This document shows positions 1 through 9,328 of a stretch of 64,000 bases of DNA, piece after piece. Numbering within the stretch: position 1 is the first letter of the stretch; each line of letters starts with the position of its first letter. This DNA is from Curtobacterium citreum (GTDB taxonomy: Bacteria > Actinomycetota > Actinomycetes > Actinomycetales > Microbacteriaceae). The notes under the pieces are model-generated. The model did not search any database, was not told the origin of the DNA, and was given only the letters and a program-made list of their open reading frames with translations. The position numbers and the translations under genes were made by a program. The stretch spans positions 1,364,001-1,428,000 of the forward strand of contig NZ_VFMQ01000001.1 of NCBI RefSeq assembly GCF_006715175.1. Direction: 5' to 3'.

Positions 1-917
1 ACGGCGCGATCGAGGTCACGCTCCTCGGGCAGAACGTCAACTCGTACGGCGTCGAGTTCGGGGACCGCCAGGCGTTCAGCAAGCTCCTCCGTGCCGCCGG
101 TGCGATCGAGGAGCTCGAGCGGATCCGCTTCACGAGCCCGCACCCGGCGGCGTTCACCGACGACGTCATCGACGCGATGGCCGAGACGCCGAACGTCATG
201 CCGCAGCTGCACATGCCGCTGCAGTCCGGTTCCGACCGCGTGCTCAAGGCGATGCGTCGGAGCTACCGGAGCGAGCGCTTCCTCGGGATCCTGGACCGCG
301 TCCGGGTGAAGATCCCGAACGCGGCGATCTCCACGGACATCATCGTCGGGTTCCCGGGCGAGACCGAGGAGGACTTCGCGGACACCCTGCGCGTGGTCGA
401 GCAGTCCCGGTTCGCATCGGCCTTCACCTTCCAGTACTCGATCCGTCCCGGTACCCCGGCGGCGACGATGCCGGACCAGCTGCCGAAGGCGGTCGTGCAG
501 GAACGCTACGAGCGGCTGATCGCGCTGCAGGACCGGATCACCGCCGAGGAACACGCGAAGCAGGTCGGTCGCACCGTGCAGGTGCTCGTCGCCACGGGTG
601 AGGGCAAGAAGGACGACGCCACCCACCGGCTGTCCGGGCGCGCGGAGGACTCGCGGCTCGTGCACTTCTCGGTCCCGGCCGACTCCGCCGTGCCGCGTCC
701 CGGTGACGTGGTCACGGTCGAGGTCACGCGTGCGGCCCCGCACTTCCTGATCGCCGACAACGACGGACCCCTGCAGATCCGTCGCACCCGCGCGGGCGAC
801 GCCTGGGACCGCGCGCAGGCGGAGAGCTGCGGCGTCCCGACCCCGGCGCCCGCAGGTGCGGCCGCGGGACCGCGTCCGGTCTCGCTCGGTCTGCCGTCGC
901 TCCGTGTCGGGCGCTGA
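1..917 (+). CDS. miaB: tRNA-2-methylthio-N6-dimethylallyladenosine synthase MiaB (3' part)
   Basis: Radical-SAM methylthiotransferase that adds a methylthio group to i6A37 of tRNAs. Only the C-terminal part is in the window: the first whole codon is at position 3, so the UPF0004 domain and the CxxxCxxC cluster motif lie upstream. Visible are the strand [13 protein letters not shown], the [16 protein letters not shown] and [14 protein letters not shown] segments of the radical-SAM barrel, and a C-terminal TRAM RNA-binding domain from about nt 540. A Pro/Ala-rich tail follows. The end overlaps the start region of miaA, whose product makes the substrate nucleotide for MiaB, so the two are probably co-transcribed. 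Family assignment is from recognised motifs; other methylthiotransferases (RimO, MtaB) are less likely given the miaA neighbour. Confidence 0.95.
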   Translation, partial: GAIEVTLLGQNVNSYGVEFGDRQAFSKLLRAAGAIEELERIRFTSPHPAAFTDDVIDAMAETPNVMPQLHMPLQSGSDRVLKAMRRSYRSERFLGILDRVRVKIPNAAISTDIIVGFPGETEEDFADTLRVVEQSRFASAFTFQYSIRPGTPAATMPDQLPKAVVQERYERLIALQDRITAEEHAKQVGRTVQVLVATGEGKKDDATHRLSGRAEDSRLVHFSVPADSAVPRPGDVVTVEVTRAAPHFLIADNDGPLQIRRTRAGDAWDRAQAESCGVPTPAPAGAAAGPRPVSLGLPSLRVGR

Positions 918-1890
918 TCCCCTCTTGCCCGAGGGCCTGGCGATCGACGACCGGTCGTCAGACCCTGCCGCGGTCGACCTGATCGCGGTCGTCGGCGCGA
1001 CGGGGACCGGCAAGTCCGAGTTCGCCCTGGCGATCGCCGAACAGCTCGCCCGTTCGGGTCGTGCGGCGGAGATCGTCAACGCCGACGCGATGCAGCTCTA
1101 CCGCGGCATGGACATCGGCACGGCGAAGCTCAGCGTCGCGGAACGCCGAGGGGTCCCGCACCACCAGCTCGACGTGCTCGACGTGACCGACGAGGCGAGC
1201 GTCGCGACGTACCAGGGCGACGCGCGTGTCGACGTCGAACGGATCACGGGCTCCGGTGCCGTCGCGCTCCTCGTCGGCGGCAGCGGGCTCTACGTGTCGT
1301 CGGTGCTCTTCGACCTCGCGTTCCCGGGCACGGACCCCGAACTGCGCGCACGGCTCGAGCGCGAGCACGCCGAACTCGGACCCGGTGTCCTCGTCGAGCG
1401 GCTCCGGGCGCTCGACCCCGCCGCTGCAGCCGGCGTCGACCAACGCAACCCGCGGCGCCTGATCCGCGCACTCGAGATCGCGAGCCGATCCGAGGTCGTG
1501 ACCCCGAGCCTCCCGTCCGCGCCCCGCGCCTGGCGACCCGCCCGGATCCTACACCTGCACCGCGAACGCACCGGACTCGTCGCGTCACTGCACGAGCGTG
1601 CCGCGCGGATGTTCGACCGGGGGCTCGTCGACGAGGTCGCGGCGCTCCGCGACCACGGGTTGGAGCAGGGGAAGACCGCCCGCGCCGCGATCGGGTACGC
1701 GCAGGCGCTCGACGTGCTGCACGGGCGGGCGACTCGGGACGACGCCGTCGAGGCAACCGCGGTGGCGACCCGCAAGTACGCCCGGCGGCAGGTCTCGTGG
1801 TTCAAGCGGTACGCCGACGCCGAGGTGCTCGACGTGACCGGGACGGACCTCGCGGGCCTGCGGGAGGCGGCCCGTAGGATCGTCCCGTGA
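904..1890 (+). CDS. miaA: tRNA dimethylallyltransferase MiaA
   Basis: Transfers the dimethylallyl group from DMAPP to N6 of A37 in tRNAs; the product is the MiaB substrate. The P-loop GATGTGKS is at residues 31-38, followed by the [17 protein letters not shown] substrate motif and the [10 protein letters not shown] segment near the C-terminus. The start is uncertain. GTG at 904 gives 328 aa and a 14-nt overlap with miaB; ATG at 856 and TTG at 925 are in frame, and none has a clear ribosome-binding site. About 25 residues precede the usual beginning of the fold. The stop overlaps dapF in a GTGA arrangement. Confidence 0.93.
   Translation: MSGADPLLPEGLAIDDRSSDPAAVDLIAVVGATGTGKSEFALAIAEQLARSGRAAEIVNADAMQLYRGMDIGTAKLSVAERRGVPHHQLDVLDVTDEASVATYQGDARVDVERITGSGAVALLVGGSGLYVSSVLFDLAFPGTDPELRARLEREHAELGPGVLVERLRALDPAAAAGVDQRNPRRLIRALEIASRSEVVTPSLPSAPRAWRPARILHLHRERTGLVASLHERAARMFDRGLVDEVAALRDHGLEQGKTARAAIGYAQALDVLHGRATRDDAVEATAVATRKYARRQVSWFKRYADAEVLDVTGTDLAGLREAARRIVP
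1875..1880 (+). promoter_or_regulatory. -10 box of leaderless dapF promoter
   Basis: TAGGAT lies exactly 6 nt before the GTG start of dapF, inside the 3' end of miaA. This spacing recurs at many genes in the window and predicts transcription beginning at the start codon. No clear -35 is visible. Confidence 0.55.
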
Positions 1891-2777
1891 CCGAACTGCA
1901 CTTCACCAAGGGCCAGGGCACCGGCAACGACTTCGTCCTGTTCGCCGACCCCGACGCGACGGTCGACCTGACCCCCGAGCGGATCCGGGCCATCGCGGAC
2001 CGTCGGTTCGGCGTCGGCGGCGACGGCGTGATCCGGGCCGTCCGGTCCGAGGCGCTGCCGGAGGGACGGGCGCTCGTCGCGGTCGCGCCCGAGGCGACCT
2101 GGTTCATGGACTACCACAACGCCGACGGCTCGGTCGCGGAGATGTGCGGCAACGGCATCCGGGTGTTCGCGCGGTACCTGACCGAGTCGGGGCTCGTCGA
2201 CCTCGCACCGGGGGAGACGCTGACCGTCGGCAGCCGCAAGGGCCTGGTCGACATCCAGCGGACCACGAACGGGTTCTCGGCGGACCTGGGCCGGTGGGGG
2301 CTCGGCATCGAGGGCGGCGGCGCGAACGACGTCATGGTCCGGGCGCGGGAGCTCGACGGCGCACGACCCGGCCTCGGCATCGACGTGGGGAACCCGCACG
2401 TCGTCGTCGCGGTCGCGACCGAGGACGAGCTCGCCGGACTCGACCTGACCTGGATCCCCGTGCTCGACCCGGCACCGGCGGCCGGGGCGAACGTCGAGTT
2501 CGTGCTGCCCGGCGACCCGCTGGTCAAGGACGGCGTCGGCGAGATCACGATGCGGGTGCACGAGCGCGGGAGCGGCGAGACGCTGTCGTGCGGGACCGGT
2601 GCGGTCGCGGCAGCGCTGGCGACCCGGTACTGGGCGGGGCCCTCGGCGCCGGACACGTGGCGCGTACGGGTCCCGGGCGGGATCGTCACGGTGCGGATGT
2701 TCGCGGCCGAGGACGGGGAGCACGTGGCGCTCGCGGGGCCGGCGGAACTGGTGTTCTCGGGGGACTTGACGGTCTGA
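1887..2777 (+). CDS. dapF: Diaminopimelate epimerase DapF
   Basis: Interconverts LL- and meso-diaminopimelate, the last step before lysine and peptidoglycan cross-link precursors. Cytoplasmic, 296 aa, the normal family length. The two catalytic cysteines are visible: Cys87 in AEMCGNGIR and Cys235 in [11 protein letters not shown]; the N-terminal [12 protein letters not shown] motif is intact. GTG at 1887 overlaps the miaA stop by 4 nt (GTGA), and a TAGGAT box 6 nt upstream suggests that a leaderless transcript may also begin here. A gene-free stretch of nearly 500 bp follows. Confidence 0.96.
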   Translation: MTELHFTKGQGTGNDFVLFADPDATVDLTPERIRAIADRRFGVGGDGVIRAVRSEALPEGRALVAVAPEATWFMDYHNADGSVAEMCGNGIRVFARYLTESGLVDLAPGETLTVGSRKGLVDIQRTTNGFSADLGRWGLGIEGGGANDVMVRARELDGARPGLGIDVGNPHVVVAVATEDELAGLDLTWIPVLDPAPAAGANVEFVLPGDPLVKDGVGEITMRVHERGSGETLSCGTGAVAAALATRYWAGPSAPDTWRVRVPGGIVTVRMFAAEDGEHVALAGPAELVFSGDLTV

Positions 2778-3251
2778 GGCTGTCGGCGCCGTGGTCGGGC
2801 GCGGCGCGGCGCGGGGCGGGCTGGGGCTCGGCGCCGGGGTTCGGCGCCGGGGTCGTTCTGCGCGAGGGAGGCCGATCTGCTCGACGGAGACGGTTCCGCG
2901 CGTCGGAGGTCGTTCGTCCTGACCGAGTACGCGCGATTCGTCCTCCCATGTCGGGCGTGATGGGAACGATCGACCACGCCCATGAGGCACCGCAGCGCCC
3001 GCGAGACGCCGCGTTGCTCGCGAGACGCCGCGCCACGGTCGAGACGCCGCGCCACGGTCGAGACGCCGCGCCACGGTCGAGACGCCACGGCTTCGCCGGG
3101 CGTCTCGCGTGATCGGAGGCGTCTCGAGCACGCTCGGGTGTCACCGGCGCAACGAGCACCGAGCCGGGCGGGCAGCCCGGACCACCGAGCCGGTGTGCCG
3201 GCACCCCGGAACAGCACGATCGGCCAGCGAGCAGGACGGACCAGCCCCGCC
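2778..3251. other. Gene-free region with repeats between dapF and a convergent methyltransferase gene
   Basis: 474 bp separate two convergent genes. I see no convincing coding sequence. It holds a duplicated 13-mer (TCGGCGCCGGGGT, from 2828), several scattered GAGACGCC words, and three tandem 19-bp units (3032-3088) that end in an inverted GGCGTCTC. No obvious U-tract terminator was found. Confidence 0.7.
3032..3088. repeat. Three tandem 19-bp repeats
   Basis: Unit GCCACGGTCGAGACGCCGC occurs at 3032-3050, 3051-3069 and 3070-3088 (the last ends CAC). Truncated GAGACGCCGC words lie just upstream near 3003 and 3022. The last GAGACGCC pairs with GGCGTCTC near 3098, so the array can end in a hairpin; GGCGTCTCG occurs again near 3118. 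Confidence 0.85.
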
Positions 3252-3884
3252 TCACTCCGCCGCGGCTGTGTCCTCTGCCACGCGGTGCACCCGGATCACC
3301 CGGAAGCCCTTGTCCGTCGTCGCCCGGGCGACCCGGAACCCGGCGCCGAGCGTGTCCCCGAGCCAGCGCTGCAGCGAGTCGCCACCGAGGTCCTTCGACA
3401 CGACGAGCCACGCGTCGCCCTCGACCTCGAGCCGGGGGAGCCAGGTGAGCAGGATCTCGTGCAGCTCGTCCTTCCCGACGCGGATCGGCGGGTTGGACCA
3501 GATCGTCCGGAAGCGCAGGTCGGCGGGGATCTCCGACGGCAGGCCGACCGTCACGTTCGCGACGCCGGCCGCGGCGGCGTTGTCGCGCGCCAGCCCGAGC
3601 ACCCGCTCGTTGACGTCCACGCCCCACACGTGCGCGTCCGGCGACTCGAGCGCCATCGTGATCGCGATGGGTCCCCAGCCGCAGCCGACGTCGAGCAGGG
3701 CGCCCGACGACGCGGGCGGTGGCACCGACCCGAGCAGGACCCGCGTCCCCCGGTCGACGCCGTCCGGGCTGAACACCCCGGCAGCGGTGGTCAGGGTCAG
3801 CGGCTTGCCGGCGAGCGTGACGTGCACCTGGCGCGCACGCGTCTCCGACGACGGGTTCGCGGAGAAGTAGTGCTCGTTCGCCAT
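3252..3884 (-). CDS. Class I SAM-dependent methyltransferase, RsmC-like
   Basis: 210-aa protein resembling the catalytic half of RsmC-type enzymes, which methylate N2 of a guanine in 16S rRNA. Motif I is LLDVGCGWGPI and the catalytic motif is NPPIR, typical of N2-guanine/N6-adenine methyltransferases; the C-terminus has KGFRVIRVHR. The N-terminal pseudo-domain of E. coli RsmC is absent, as in short Gram-positive homologues. The start ATG at 3884 is 6 nt after a TACGGT box on the minus strand, which suggests a leaderless mRNA diverging from hflX. The exact substrate cannot be told from sequence. Confidence 0.88.
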   Translation of the reverse strand: MANEHYFSANPSSETRARQVHVTLAGKPLTLTTAAGVFSPDGVDRGTRVLLGSVPPPASSGALLDVGCGWGPIAITMALESPDAHVWGVDVNERVLGLARDNAAAAGVANVTVGLPSEIPADLRFRTIWSNPPIRVGKDELHEILLTWLPRLEVEGDAWLVVSKDLGGDSLQRWLGDTLGAGFRVARATTDKGFRVIRVHRVAEDTAAAE

Positions 3885-3890
3885 GGAAGA

Positions 3891-3896
3891 ACCGTA
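3891..3896 (-). promoter_or_regulatory. -10 box, leaderless methyltransferase gene
   Basis: TACGGT on the minus strand, 6 nt before the ATG at 3884. It lies back to back with the hflX promoter. Confidence 0.55.
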
Positions 3897-3930
3897 CCGG
3901 GACCCCCGTGTGTCCCGGGCGTGGCGGCGG

Positions 3931-3936
3931 TACCCT
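3931..3936 (+). promoter_or_regulatory. -10 box of hflX promoter
   Basis: TACCCT, 9 nt before the ATG at 3946. Transcription is predicted to start within a few bases of that codon, leaving little or no leader. Confidence 0.5.
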
Positions 3937-3945
3937 GTGGAGAAG

Positions 3946-5484
3946 ATGACGGAAACCACCATGAACGACGGACGATCCGACGACAGCGCCGAAGGTGTCG
4001 TGGAACGCGTCCTCCGCAACGCGGACTCGAAGGCATCGTCTGCGATCTTCGCCCCGGCGCAGGCGATCCAGACCCGATCGGTCGACGAGCACGGCTGGGC
4101 CGGCGACGGCGACCAGTACGAACGCGAGGACCGGGCGGCCCTGCGCCGTGTCACCGGCCTCTCCACCGAACTCCAGGACGTCACCGAGGTCGAGTACCGG
4201 CAGCTCCGGCTCGAGCAGGTCGTCCTCATCGGCGTGTACCCCCAGGGCAGCGCGCAGGACGCCGAGAACTCCCTCCGCGAGCTCGCCGCCCTGGCCGAGA
4301 CCGCGGGTGCCGTGGTGCTCGACGGGCTCCTGCAGCGCCGTCCGACCCCCGACCCCTCCACGTACCTCGGCAAGGGCAAGGCCGAGGAACTCGCGATGGT
4401 CGTCAAGGCCACCGGCGCGGACACGGTTATCGCCGACACCGAGCTCGCACCCTCGCAGCGTCGCGCGCTCGAGGACGTCGTCAAGGTCAAGGTGATCGAC
4501 CGAACGGCCGTGATCCTCGACATCTTCAGCCAGCACGCCTCCACCCGCGAGGGCAAGGCGCAGGTCGAACTCGCGCAGCTGCAGTACCTGCTCCCGCGCC
4601 TGCGCGGTTGGGGTGAGTCGATGTCCCGGCAGGCCGGTGGACAGGTCTCCGGCGGTGCGGGCATGGGTTCCCGTGGCCCCGGTGAGACGAAGATGGAGCT
4701 CGACCGCCGGAAGATCCACACCCGGATGGCGAAGCTCCGGCGCCAGATCGCCGGCTTCACCCCGGCCCGCGAGGCGAAGCGTGCCGATCGAGCCCGGAAC
4801 GAGGTGCCGAGCGTCGCGATCGCCGGGTACACCAACGCCGGCAAGTCGTCGTTGCTCAACCGCCTGACGAGCGCCGGCGTGCTGGTGCAGAACCAGCTGT
4901 TCGCCACGCTCGACGCGACCGTCCGCCGCACCGAGAGCACCAAGGGGCGCGAGTTCACGTTCGTCGACACCGTCGGCTTCGTGCGCAACCTTCCGCACCA
5001 GCTGGTCGAGGCGTTCCGGTCCACACTCGAGGAGGTCGGCCAGGCCGACGTCATCGTGCACGTCGTGGACGGCTCGCACCCGGACCCGGCCGCGCAGCTC
5101 GCCACGGTCCGCGACGTGATCGGCGACGTCGGCGCGCGCGACATCCCCGAGGTCGTCGCCTTCAACAAGGCGGACCTGATCGACGACGCGCAGCGCCTCG
5201 TGCTCGTCGGCCTGGTCCCGGACGCCGTCTTCGTCTCGGCGCGCACGGGCGAGGGCGTCGCCGAGCTCCTGGCGGCGATCGAGGACCGTCTGCCGGAACC
5301 GGACGTCGACCTCACGGTCGTCATCCCCTACGACCGTGGCGACCTGGTGTCCGCCCTGCACGACGCGGGCGCGGTCGAGACGACCGACTACGTCGAGGAC
5401 GGCACCCGACTGCACGTCCGCGTCTTCCAGCGGCAGGTCGCGGAGCTCGACCCCTACGTGGTGGCGCCCGTCACCACGGCCTAG
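3946..5484 (+). CDS. hflX: Ribosome-associated GTPase HflX
   Basis: GTPase that binds the 50S subunit and splits stalled ribosomes under stress. About 512 aa. The N-terminal HflX domain carries the glycine-rich GGAGMGSRGPGETKMELDRR segment. The GTPase core has G1 GYTNAGKSS, G3 DTVGFVRNLPHQLVEAFRST, G4 NKAD and G5 SARTGEG. ATG 3946 was chosen because it is preceded by a TACCCT -10 box; ATG 3961 and the upstream ATG 3883 are alternatives, the last being unlikely because it lies ahead of the promoter. A strong palindromic terminator follows the stop, facing convergent lexA. Confidence 0.95.
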   Translation: MTETTMNDGRSDDSAEGVVERVLRNADSKASSAIFAPAQAIQTRSVDEHGWAGDGDQYEREDRAALRRVTGLSTELQDVTEVEYRQLRLEQVVLIGVYPQGSAQDAENSLRELAALAETAGAVVLDGLLQRRPTPDPSTYLGKGKAEELAMVVKATGADTVIADTELAPSQRRALEDVVKVKVIDRTAVILDIFSQHASTREGKAQVELAQLQYLLPRLRGWGESMSRQAGGQVSGGAGMGSRGPGETKMELDRRKIHTRMAKLRRQIAGFTPAREAKRADRARNEVPSVAIAGYTNAGKSSLLNRLTSAGVLVQNQLFATLDATVRRTESTKGREFTFVDTVGFVRNLPHQLVEAFRSTLEEVGQADVIVHVVDGSHPDPAAQLATVRDVIGDVGARDIPEVVAFNKADLIDDAQRLVLVGLVPDAVFVSARTGEGVAELLAAIEDRLPEPDVDLTVVIPYDRGDLVSALHDAGAVETTDYVEDGTRLHVRVFQRQVAELDPYVVAPVTTA

Positions 5485-5502
5485 TCGCCGAACCCACACC
5501 GG

Positions 5503-5550
5503 GACGGACAGGAGGCACGGTGCCAGCTGGCACCGTGCCTCCTGTCCGTC
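5503..5550. terminator. Bidirectional palindromic terminator between hflX and lexA
   Basis: Perfect 48-bp palindrome: two 24-nt arms meeting at 5526/5527, with AGCT at the centre. It sits between convergent genes. The arm contains GGACAGGAGGCACGGTGCC, almost identical to four other palindromes in this window. Confidence 0.85.
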
Positions 5551-5578
5551 TGCGGGTTGCGATCAGAGCGGGTCGCGA

Positions 5579-6223
5579 TCAGAGCGAGCGGAGCACCGCG
5601 ACGACCTTGCCGAGGACCGTCGCCGCGTCACCGAGGATCGGCTCGAACGCCGAGTTCCGGGGGAGCAGCCAGGTGTGGCCGTCGCGCTGGCGGAAGACCT
5701 TGACGGTGGCTTCCTCGTCGAGCATCGCCGCGACGACGTCACCGTTCTCGGCGGTCTGCTGCGACCGGACGACGACCCAGTCGCCGTCGCAGATGGCGGC
5801 GTCGATCATCGACTCGCCGACGACCTTGAGCATGAAGAGGTCGCCCGTGCCGACGAGCTGACGGGGGAGCGGCACGATCTCGTCGACGTGCTGCTCGGCC
5901 GTGATCGGCACACCGGCGGCGATCCGGCCGACGAGGGGCACGAGCGTCGTGGCGTCGACGTCCGGGGTCTGGACGTCCGGGTTCGGCTCGTCGACCAGGA
6001 CCTCGAGCGCGCGGGGACGGTTCGGGTCGCGACGGATCCAGCCGCCGAGCTCGAGTTGACCGAGCTGGTGGGAGACGCTCGACAGGGACGACAGGCCGGC
6101 GGCGTCACCGATCTCCCGCATGCTCGGCGGGTAGCCGCGGCTGGCGATGGACGCGCGGATCGCGTCGAGGATCGCCTGCTGCTTCGCCGTCAGCGGCTTC
6201 TGGCTCCGCAGTTCGTCCGCCAT
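5579..6223 (-). CDS. lexA: SOS repressor LexA
   Basis: Transcriptional repressor of the SOS regulon; RecA filaments trigger its self-cleavage. 214 aa. The N-terminal winged helix has [20 protein letters not shown]. The cleavage site is Ala103-Gly104 (IAAGVP), and the catalytic dyad is Ser138 (VVGESMIDA) and Lys175 (ATVKVF). Start ATG 6223 gives the standard MADE...[10 protein letters not shown]-terminus; longer in-frame starts run into the operator region. Two LexA-like boxes lie in the divergent intergenic region, indicating autoregulation and shared control with the LysM gene on the other side. Confidence 0.97.
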   Translation of the reverse strand: MADELRSQKPLTAKQQAILDAIRASIASRGYPPSMREIGDAAGLSSLSSVSHQLGQLELGGWIRRDPNRPRALEVLVDEPNPDVQTPDVDATTLVPLVGRIAAGVPITAEQHVDEIVPLPRQLVGTGDLFMLKVVGESMIDAAICDGDWVVVRSQQTAENGDVVAAMLDEEATVKVFRQRDGHTWLLPRNSAFEPILGDAATVLGKVVAVLRSL

Positions 6224-6330
6224 GTCGGGCCGCCCTTCGTCGGTGTCTGGACGTGATCGCCGCGGATGTCGGTGGTAGCCGCTTGACTCGTCCCAGTCGA
6301 TCGAAACAGTATCCGACCGTCCCACGCCGG

Positions 6331-6346
6331 ACAAACACCTGTTCGA
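6331..6346. promoter_or_regulatory. LexA (SOS) box, lexA-proximal
   Basis: ACAAACACCTGTTCGA matches the actinobacterial consensus TCGAAC-N4-GTTCGA at 10 of 12 positions. It lies about 110 nt upstream of lexA. A weaker match (TCGAAACAGTATCCGA, 9 of 12) is at 6301-6316. Confidence 0.7.
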
Positions 6347-6403
6347 GCGTGTCGGCAAGAAATCCCGCAGAGATCCCTCCCTGGGACTTGTGCGGCCTCA
6401 GGT

Positions 6404-6419
6404 TCGAAAGTATGTTCGG
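6404..6419. promoter_or_regulatory. LexA (SOS) box, LysM-gene-proximal
   Basis: TCGAAAGTATGTTCGG matches TCGAAC-N4-GTTCGA at 10 of 12 positions. It lies 40 nt before the LysM gene and contains a possible -10 (TATGTT, 6411-6416), so LexA would cover the promoter. Confidence 0.72.
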
Positions 6420-6458
6420 TACACGACTTCGGTTCACCGAACGGGAAGGCAGAACGAC

Positions 6459-6836
6459 ATGAGCACCATCGCCATCGCTGACACCCAGCGCACCGCGACG
6501 CCCGCCGTCCGGACGCGCCTGCGCCTCACGCGCCGTGGACGGGTCGTCCTCACGACGCTCGCCGCGCTCCCGGTCGCCGTCGGCATCCTGCTCGCCGTGA
6601 TCAACGGCGGCCAGGCCTCCGCTGGTGACGCCTCGCGTGCCGGGGCTCCCGTCCACTTCGAGACGGTCACGGTGCAGCCGGGCGAGACCCTGTGGTCGCT
6701 CGCCGAGCAGACCGCGCCCGACGCCGACCCGCGCGACTTCGTGCAGGACGTCGTCAGCCTCAACGCGCTCGACGGCTCGACGCTCCAGGCGGGCGAGCAG
6801 ATCGCGATCCCGGCGAAGTACTCCGCGGGCAACTGA
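6459..6836 (+). CDS. SOS-induced cell-division inhibitor with LysM domain (YneA/DivS/ChiZ-like)
   Basis: 125-aa protein: a basic cytoplasmic N-terminus, one membrane segment (about residues 30-48) and an extracytoplasmic LysM peptidoglycan-binding domain (about 69-118, with VQPGETLWSLAEQ and LQAGEQIAIP). Genes of this architecture divergent from lexA are known SOS-induced division suppressors in Gram-positives (YneA in Bacillus, DivS in Corynebacterium, ChiZ in Mycobacterium). A near-consensus LexA box lies 40 nt upstream. Start ATG 6459 has a GGGAAGG ribosome-binding site. The function is inferred from position and architecture; sequence identity among these proteins is generally low. Confidence 0.85.
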   Translation: MSTIAIADTQRTATPAVRTRLRLTRRGRVVLTTLAALPVAVGILLAVINGGQASAGDASRAGAPVHFETVTVQPGETLWSLAEQTAPDADPRDFVQDVVSLNALDGSTLQAGEQIAIPAKYSAGN

Positions 6837-6900
6837 CCTGCCGATCGTCCACGTGGCCGAGACCGTCCGGACGGCCGGTCGTCCGCACGGCAGCGCGGCC

Positions 6901-6906
6901 TACGAT
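6901..6906 (+). promoter_or_regulatory. -10 box of leaderless hisC promoter
   Basis: TACGAT, 6 nt before the GTG start of hisC at 6913. It supports that start over in-frame starts further upstream. Confidence 0.6.
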
Positions 6907-6912
6907 GGATCG

Positions 6913-8019
6913 GTGGCAACCACGCTCGACGACCTCCCGATCCGCGACGACCTCCGTGGGCAGAGCCCCTACGGTGCCCCGCAGAAGCACGTGCGGGTGC
7001 AGCTGAACGTCAACGAGAACACGCATCCGGTGCCGCAGGACGTCGCCGACGACATCGTGGAGTCGATCCGTCAGGCGCTGAGGACGGTGAACCGCTACCC
7101 CGACCGGGAGTTCACCGAGCTGCGCCATTCGCTCGCCGCGTACCTCGGGCACGGTCTGACCGCCGAGCAGCTCTGGGCGGCGAACGGGTCGAACGAGGTC
7201 CTGCAGCAGCTCCTCCAGGCCTTCGGCGGTCCCGGCCGGAGCGTGCTCGGGTTCCCGCCCACCTACTCGATGCACTCGATCCTGGCGTCCGGTACCGGCA
7301 CGACGTGGATCCCGGCGCAGCGCGACGACGAGTTCCGCATCTCGCCCGAGACCGTCGTGGCCGCCGTCCGCGAGCACCAGCCCGACATCGTCTTCCTGTG
7401 CGGGCCGAACAACCCGACCGGGACGCCCCTGTCGATCGACACCGTCCGCGCCGCGTACGACGCGACCGACGGCATCGTGATGGTCGACGAGGCCTACGCG
7501 GAGTTCATGCCCGCCGACGTGCCGAGCGCCGTCTCGCTGCTGCCGGGGCGTGAGCGGCTCGTGGTCTCGCGCACGATGAGCAAGGCGTTCGCGTTCGCGG
7601 GCGCCCGGGTCGGGTACCTCGCGGCCGACCCGGCCGTCATCGATGCGATCCGGCTCGTCCGGCTGCCGTACCACCTGTCCGCGCTGACGCAGGCGGCCGC
7701 CGTCGCGGCGCTCCGCCACGCGCCGGAGATGCTGGCGATGGTCGACGACATCAAGGAACAGCGCGACCGCATGGTCACCGAGCTCGGCGCGATGGGGTAC
7801 CGCACGTACGAGACCTGGTCGAACTTCGTCCTGTTCGGCGGCGTCGCGGACCCGAACGCCGCGTTCGAGGCCCTGCTCGACCAAGACGTGATCGTCCGCG
7901 ACCTCGGCATCCCGAACCACCTCCGGGTGAGCGCGGGGACCGAGGAGGAGACCACCGCGTTCCTCGACGCCATGCGCCGCGTGGCCGCCGACCAGCCCCC
8001 GGTTAGGCTGGACGCATGA
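6913..8019 (+). CDS. hisC: Histidinol-phosphate aminotransferase HisC
   Basis: PLP-dependent fold-type I aminotransferase converting imidazole-acetol phosphate to histidinol phosphate. 368 aa. Motifs: [10 protein letters not shown] at the N-terminus, [21 protein letters not shown] (PLP-phosphate contact), [19 protein letters not shown], and the Schiff-base lysine Lys224 in [19 protein letters not shown] 6913 is placed by a TACGAT box 6 nt upstream. The stop overlaps hisB by 4 nt (ATGA). HisC and aromatic-acid aminotransferases are close relatives; the hisBH-priA neighbours favour HisC. Confidence 0.96.
   Translation: MATTLDDLPIRDDLRGQSPYGAPQKHVRVQLNVNENTHPVPQDVADDIVESIRQALRTVNRYPDREFTELRHSLAAYLGHGLTAEQLWAANGSNEVLQQLLQAFGGPGRSVLGFPPTYSMHSILASGTGTTWIPAQRDDEFRISPETVVAAVREHQPDIVFLCGPNNPTGTPLSIDTVRAAYDATDGIVMVDEAYAEFMPADVPSAVSLLPGRERLVVSRTMSKAFAFAGARVGYLAADPAVIDAIRLVRLPYHLSALTQAAAVAALRHAPEMLAMVDDIKEQRDRMVTELGAMGYRTYETWSNFVLFGGVADPNAAFEALLDQDVIVRDLGIPNHLRVSAGTEEETTAFLDAMRRVAADQPPVRLDA
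8004..8009 (+). promoter_or_regulatory. Possible internal leaderless promoter before hisB
   Basis: TAGGCT, 6 nt before the hisB ATG and inside the 3' end of hisC. It fits the leaderless pattern, although hisB is also translationally coupled to hisC. Confidence 0.4.
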
Positions 8020-8618
8020 CCGCCCGTACCGCCTCCGTCAGCAGGAGCACGAGCGAGTCGAGCATCGAGCTCTCGCTCGACCTGGACGGCACCGGCTCGT
8101 CCGACGTCTCGACGAGCGTGCCGTTCTTCGACCACATGCTGACCGCGTTCAGCAAGCACTCGCTCATCGACCTGCGGGTGCGCTCGACGGGCGACACCGA
8201 CATCGACGTGCACCACACGGTCGAGGACACCGGCATCGTGCTCGGGCAGGCGCTCAAGCAGGCCCTGGGTGACCGGTCCGGCATCGGCCGGTACGGCGAC
8301 GCCCTGGTGCCCCTCGACGAGGCGCTGGCACAGGCGGTCGTCGACGTCTCCGGCCGTCCGTTCCTCGTGCACTCGGGGGAGCCCGCCGGCTTCGAGTTCC
8401 ACCGCATCGGCGGGCACTTCACCGGGTCGATGGTCCGCCACGTGTTCGAGGCGATCACGTTCAACGCCGGCATCACCGTGCACGTCCGTGTGCTCGAGGG
8501 CCGGGACCCGCACCACATCGCCGAGGCCGAGTTCAAGGCCTTCGCCCGGGCGATGCGCAAGGCGGTCGAGCTCGACCCGCGCGTCGACGGCATCCCGTCG
8601 ACCAAGGGCGCCCTGTGA
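8016..8618 (+). CDS. hisB: Imidazoleglycerol-phosphate dehydratase HisB
   Basis: Manganese enzyme dehydrating IGP to imidazole-acetol phosphate. 200 aa, the monofunctional size. Metal-binding signatures are present: [36 protein letters not shown] and [17 protein letters not shown] 8016 overlaps the hisC stop; the stop overlaps the hisH GTG. A TAGGCT box 6 nt upstream may give an extra leaderless transcript. Confidence 0.97.
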   Translation: MTARTASVSRSTSESSIELSLDLDGTGSSDVSTSVPFFDHMLTAFSKHSLIDLRVRSTGDTDIDVHHTVEDTGIVLGQALKQALGDRSGIGRYGDALVPLDEALAQAVVDVSGRPFLVHSGEPAGFEFHRIGGHFTGSMVRHVFEAITFNAGITVHVRVLEGRDPHHIAEAEFKAFARAMRKAVELDPRVDGIPSTKGAL

Positions 8619-9328
8619 CCGGCACCGACCGACCCGGCACCGACCGACCCGGCACCGACCGGCCTGTGTCCGGCAGTCCCGAGACCGAGCCGTCGGGCGC
8701 GCGGCCGAACGTCGTCGTCCTCGACTACGGCTCCGGCAACGTGCACTCCGCCGCGAAGGCCCTCGAGCGCGCCGGGGCGGACGTGACGCTGAGCGCCGAC
8801 AAGCAGACCGCGCTGCGCGCCGACGGGCTGCTCGTCCCGGGCGTGGGTGCGTTCGCTGCGGTCGTCGACCAGCTCGAGGGCGTGCACGGCGGCGAGATCG
8901 TCGACCACCGCCTGGCCGGCGGGCGTCCGGTGCTCGGCATCTGCGTCGGCATGCAGGTCATGTTCGCGCGCGGGGTCGAACGCGGCGCCGACGTCGAGGG
9001 CCTGGCGCAGTGGCCCGGGACGGTCGAGCCGCTCGAGGCCGACGTCCTGCCCCACATGGGCTGGAACACCGTCCAGGCGCCCGAGGACTCGGTCCTGTTC
9101 GACGGGCTGCACGACGAGCGCTTCTACTTCGTGCACTCCTACGGCGTCACCGACTTCCCGCTCGACGCATACGGCCCGTTCCGCGCGCCCCGGCTGACCT
9201 GGGCCGAGCACGGCCAGCGGTTCGTCGCCGCGGTCGAGAACGGGCCGCTGACCGCCACCCAGTTCCACCCCGAGAAGTCCGGCGAGCCGGGCATCCAGCT
9301 CCTCCGGAACTGGGTCCGCTCACTCTGA
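8615..9328 (+). CDS. hisH: Imidazole glycerol phosphate synthase, glutaminase subunit HisH
   Basis: Class I glutamine amidotransferase that supplies ammonia to HisF. 237 aa. The triad is Cys110 (LGICVGMQ), His218 and Glu220 (QFHPEKSG). The N-terminus has about 30 extra residues containing three GTDRP repeats, encoded by three 15-bp tandem units, before the usual [10 protein letters not shown] start of the fold. A later start is not obvious because no ATG, GTG or TTG lies right at the domain edge. GTG 8615 overlaps hisB by 4 nt. No hisF is visible nearby, so the partner must be elsewhere. Confidence 0.96.
   Translation: MTGTDRPGTDRPGTDRPVSGSPETEPSGARPNVVVLDYGSGNVHSAAKALERAGADVTLSADKQTALRADGLLVPGVGAFAAVVDQLEGVHGGEIVDHRLAGGRPVLGICVGMQVMFARGVERGADVEGLAQWPGTVEPLEADVLPHMGWNTVQAPEDSVLFDGLHDERFYFVHSYGVTDFPLDAYGPFRAPRLTWAEHGQRFVAAVENGPLTATQFHPEKSGEPGIQLLRNWVRSL
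8621..8665 (+). repeat. Three 15-bp tandem repeats in the 5' end of hisH
   Basis: GGCACCGACCGACCC at 8621, 8636 and (with two changes) 8651, encoding GTDRP three times. In frame, so the protein lengthens without disruption. Confidence 0.85.

Noticed and set aside
3883..3945. Upstream ATG for HflX
   Set aside because: It lies ahead of and across the predicted -10 box and overlaps the divergent methyltransferase start.
2686..5499. Long antisense reading frame (937 aa) over dapF to hflX
   Set aside because: Composition-driven open frame in high-G+C DNA; no domain, and it runs antisense to hflX and across several gene boundaries.
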